The position numbers and the translations under genes are program-made. Source: Providencia stuartii (GTDB taxonomy: Bacteria; Pseudomonadota; Gammaproteobacteria; Enterobacterales; Enterobacteriaceae). From it: DNA of 64,000 bases. Location of the stretch: assembly GCA_900455155.1 (NCBI GenBank), contig UGUC01000002.1, positions 372,001-436,000 on the forward strand, read 5' to 3'. Position 1 is the stretch's first letter. The number at the start of each line of letters is the position of its first letter. Shown here piece by piece: positions 62,737 to 64,000 of this stretch. The notes beneath the pieces were generated by a model. It had not been told where the DNA came from and made no database searches. It saw only the letters and a program-made list of their open reading frames with translations.

Positions 62737-64000
62737 TTATTGCTCTGGTACCACTTGTAGCCATTCTTTAGGCACTAATTTAAATTGACCATTTAATAAT
62801 TTATCCCATGCGTTATCTCGCTGTGCCACCGAATCATAATGACTGATTTGGTGATCAATCAATTTCCAATCAGTAATTTGATATTGCCAAATAGTACAGG
62901 CTAAAGAATCACTCTTAGGGGAAGCACGGCATATGATAACCTCGTTTTGTCCATCTTGATTGATATCTGCCATAAAACCTAGGCAATGAGGTGGATGATA
63001 ATTATTGATGCAGCTCGATTCGCGTGTTTGGGACCACCAACTTTCCGGCAATTCGGCACTATTTTTTGCGATAATTATGGCCTCTTTGGGGGATTTACTC
63101 ATTTTTTCATTACCAATATCGATATCTGTATAGAGTAGAGCGGTGTAATTGGGATTTAATTTGAGCTTTTCGATAGCTTGTTGGCCTTTGGGCCCGAGTT
63201 CTTTTAAGGCAAAAGCGAGCCGAGGGTTAACGTCAATTTTACCATTTTCGATACTGGCTAATATGCTGTTTGCGGTAATACGGTTAAAATCAGCAATCGG
63301 ACTATTAATCATAAGGATGGCAGCCATTAGCCCTACAATCCCTACTTTGTTTATGGTACCTAAAGATTTTGCCCAAAGCGTTCTTCGGCGAATAATAGCA
63401 AAGCTGTAGGCGAAAATAATGACGGTGAAAAAGAGTGCGATGCTAAAGGCATAGAGGCGAGAGACACTCCAACTGTATTGGTTGACACGCACTAAAATGC
63501 CGTAAAGTGAAAAAAGTGAGAAAAAATTCAATAAAATGATACTAGACAGCGTTAAGGTGTTTAGCCATGTAAAACGTTGGTATTGGTGGTGTCCATTCCC
63601 ATAGGTCAAATTAATTAAAATGATATTTAAAGCCAAGAACCACAGTATTGCGCTAGCCCCCACCTCTAATATCGATAGTTTCATCACAAATGAAAATAAA
63701 AAACCACCGACAAATATGGCAGCAATAAGATGGAGTATTATCAGGAAAAAGCGGGCGATATAATGGATAAATTGGCTAAAGCGAAACTCAAATATTGAGC
63801 GTAAAAAAAACCAGCCCAATATTAAATCCTAAAGTGAAACCTGAATATAAAGTAAAATTGTTATCAATAAGCTGACTAAGAGTAGAGAGATTGACAATCG
63901 TAAATAAAAAACTGGCGAGATAAAGTAAAATAACCAGAAGCCCACCAATGACGGTGGCAATAATCATTAATAGCGTATTTTTAATATAAAAATCGAGTAA
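62737..64000 (-). pseudogene. DUF4153-like membrane protein, frameshifted and running off the window
   Basis: The downstream frame (62737 to 63819) gives 360 residues with about seven membrane helices and the patterns ILVRVNQYSWSVSRLYAF and SPIADFNRITANSIL typical of DUF4153 proteins, then a soluble C-terminal part. Upstream of 63810 the protein continues in another frame (ATVIGGLLVILLYLASFLF, then FTLGFNIGLVFF) to base 64000. The switch falls in a run of eight A at 63803-63810 where seven would restore one frame. The 5' end is outside the window. Function unknown. Confidence 0.75.

Overview
The window is typical of Morganellaceae and fits Providencia best. GC is moderate to low, the genes are enterobacterial, and long stretches keep E. 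coli gene order: udk-dcd-asmA-yegH-gnd; hisGDCBHAFI with yeeZ beside it; grxA-ybjC-ybjN-rlmC-artMQIP-ybjT-lysO-ybjD-macAB; and cspD-clpS-clpA-infA-aat-cydCD. The genus is inferred from layout and protein similarity recalled from memory, not from a search. No rRNA, tRNA or CRISPR array was seen.

Layout. 1-3516: a GC-richer DMSO reductase operon (dmsA partial, dmsB, dmsC, chaperone dmsD). 3540-5372: a decayed partial copy of udk-dcd-asmA beside an IS3-type transposase remnant, followed by the intact udk, dcd and asmA (5643-8890). In the decayed copy udk' and asmA' are dead, but the diverged dcd' reading frame is open for 177 codons and keeps the active-site residues. 8949-12907: an unrecognised Asn/Lys-rich protein, yegH and gnd. 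13044-16866: accessory genes (orphan Imm53-type immunity protein, a Bcr/CflA efflux pump with a frameshift, a CatB-type acetyltransferase, a YqjD-like protein, yeaK). 17164-24440: the complete histidine operon with its hisL leader peptide and attenuator. 24660-27471: yeeZ, a glutathione S-transferase and a DacC-like carboxypeptidase.

27472-30749 is an AT-rich accessory patch: an IS256-type transposase tail, a protein with exact 15-residue Gly-Gly repeats on both sides of a long coiled coil, a small lipoprotein and a broken VgrG tail. 30750-33560: serine catabolism (sdaC, sdaB). 34419-49999 follows the E. coli grxA-macAB order, with ltaE-poxB-hcp-hcr absent and a deletion scar (38640-39173) joining two headless gene remnants. 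Between macB and cspD lies an inserted cassette: NCS1 permease, nitrilase-family amidase, IclR regulator and DUF1177 protein, preceded by a perfect palindrome that is probably the IclR operator. The window ends with cydDC and a DUF4153-like membrane protein running off the edge.

Six coding regions (the MFS pump, the VgrG tail, yjbQ, ybjT, cydD and the DUF4153-like gene) are each broken by one extra base. In five of the six the extra base lies in a homopolymer, usually of 6-8 bases. Because cydD and ybjT are conserved genes and every error is +1, base-calling error is a serious alternative to real gene loss.
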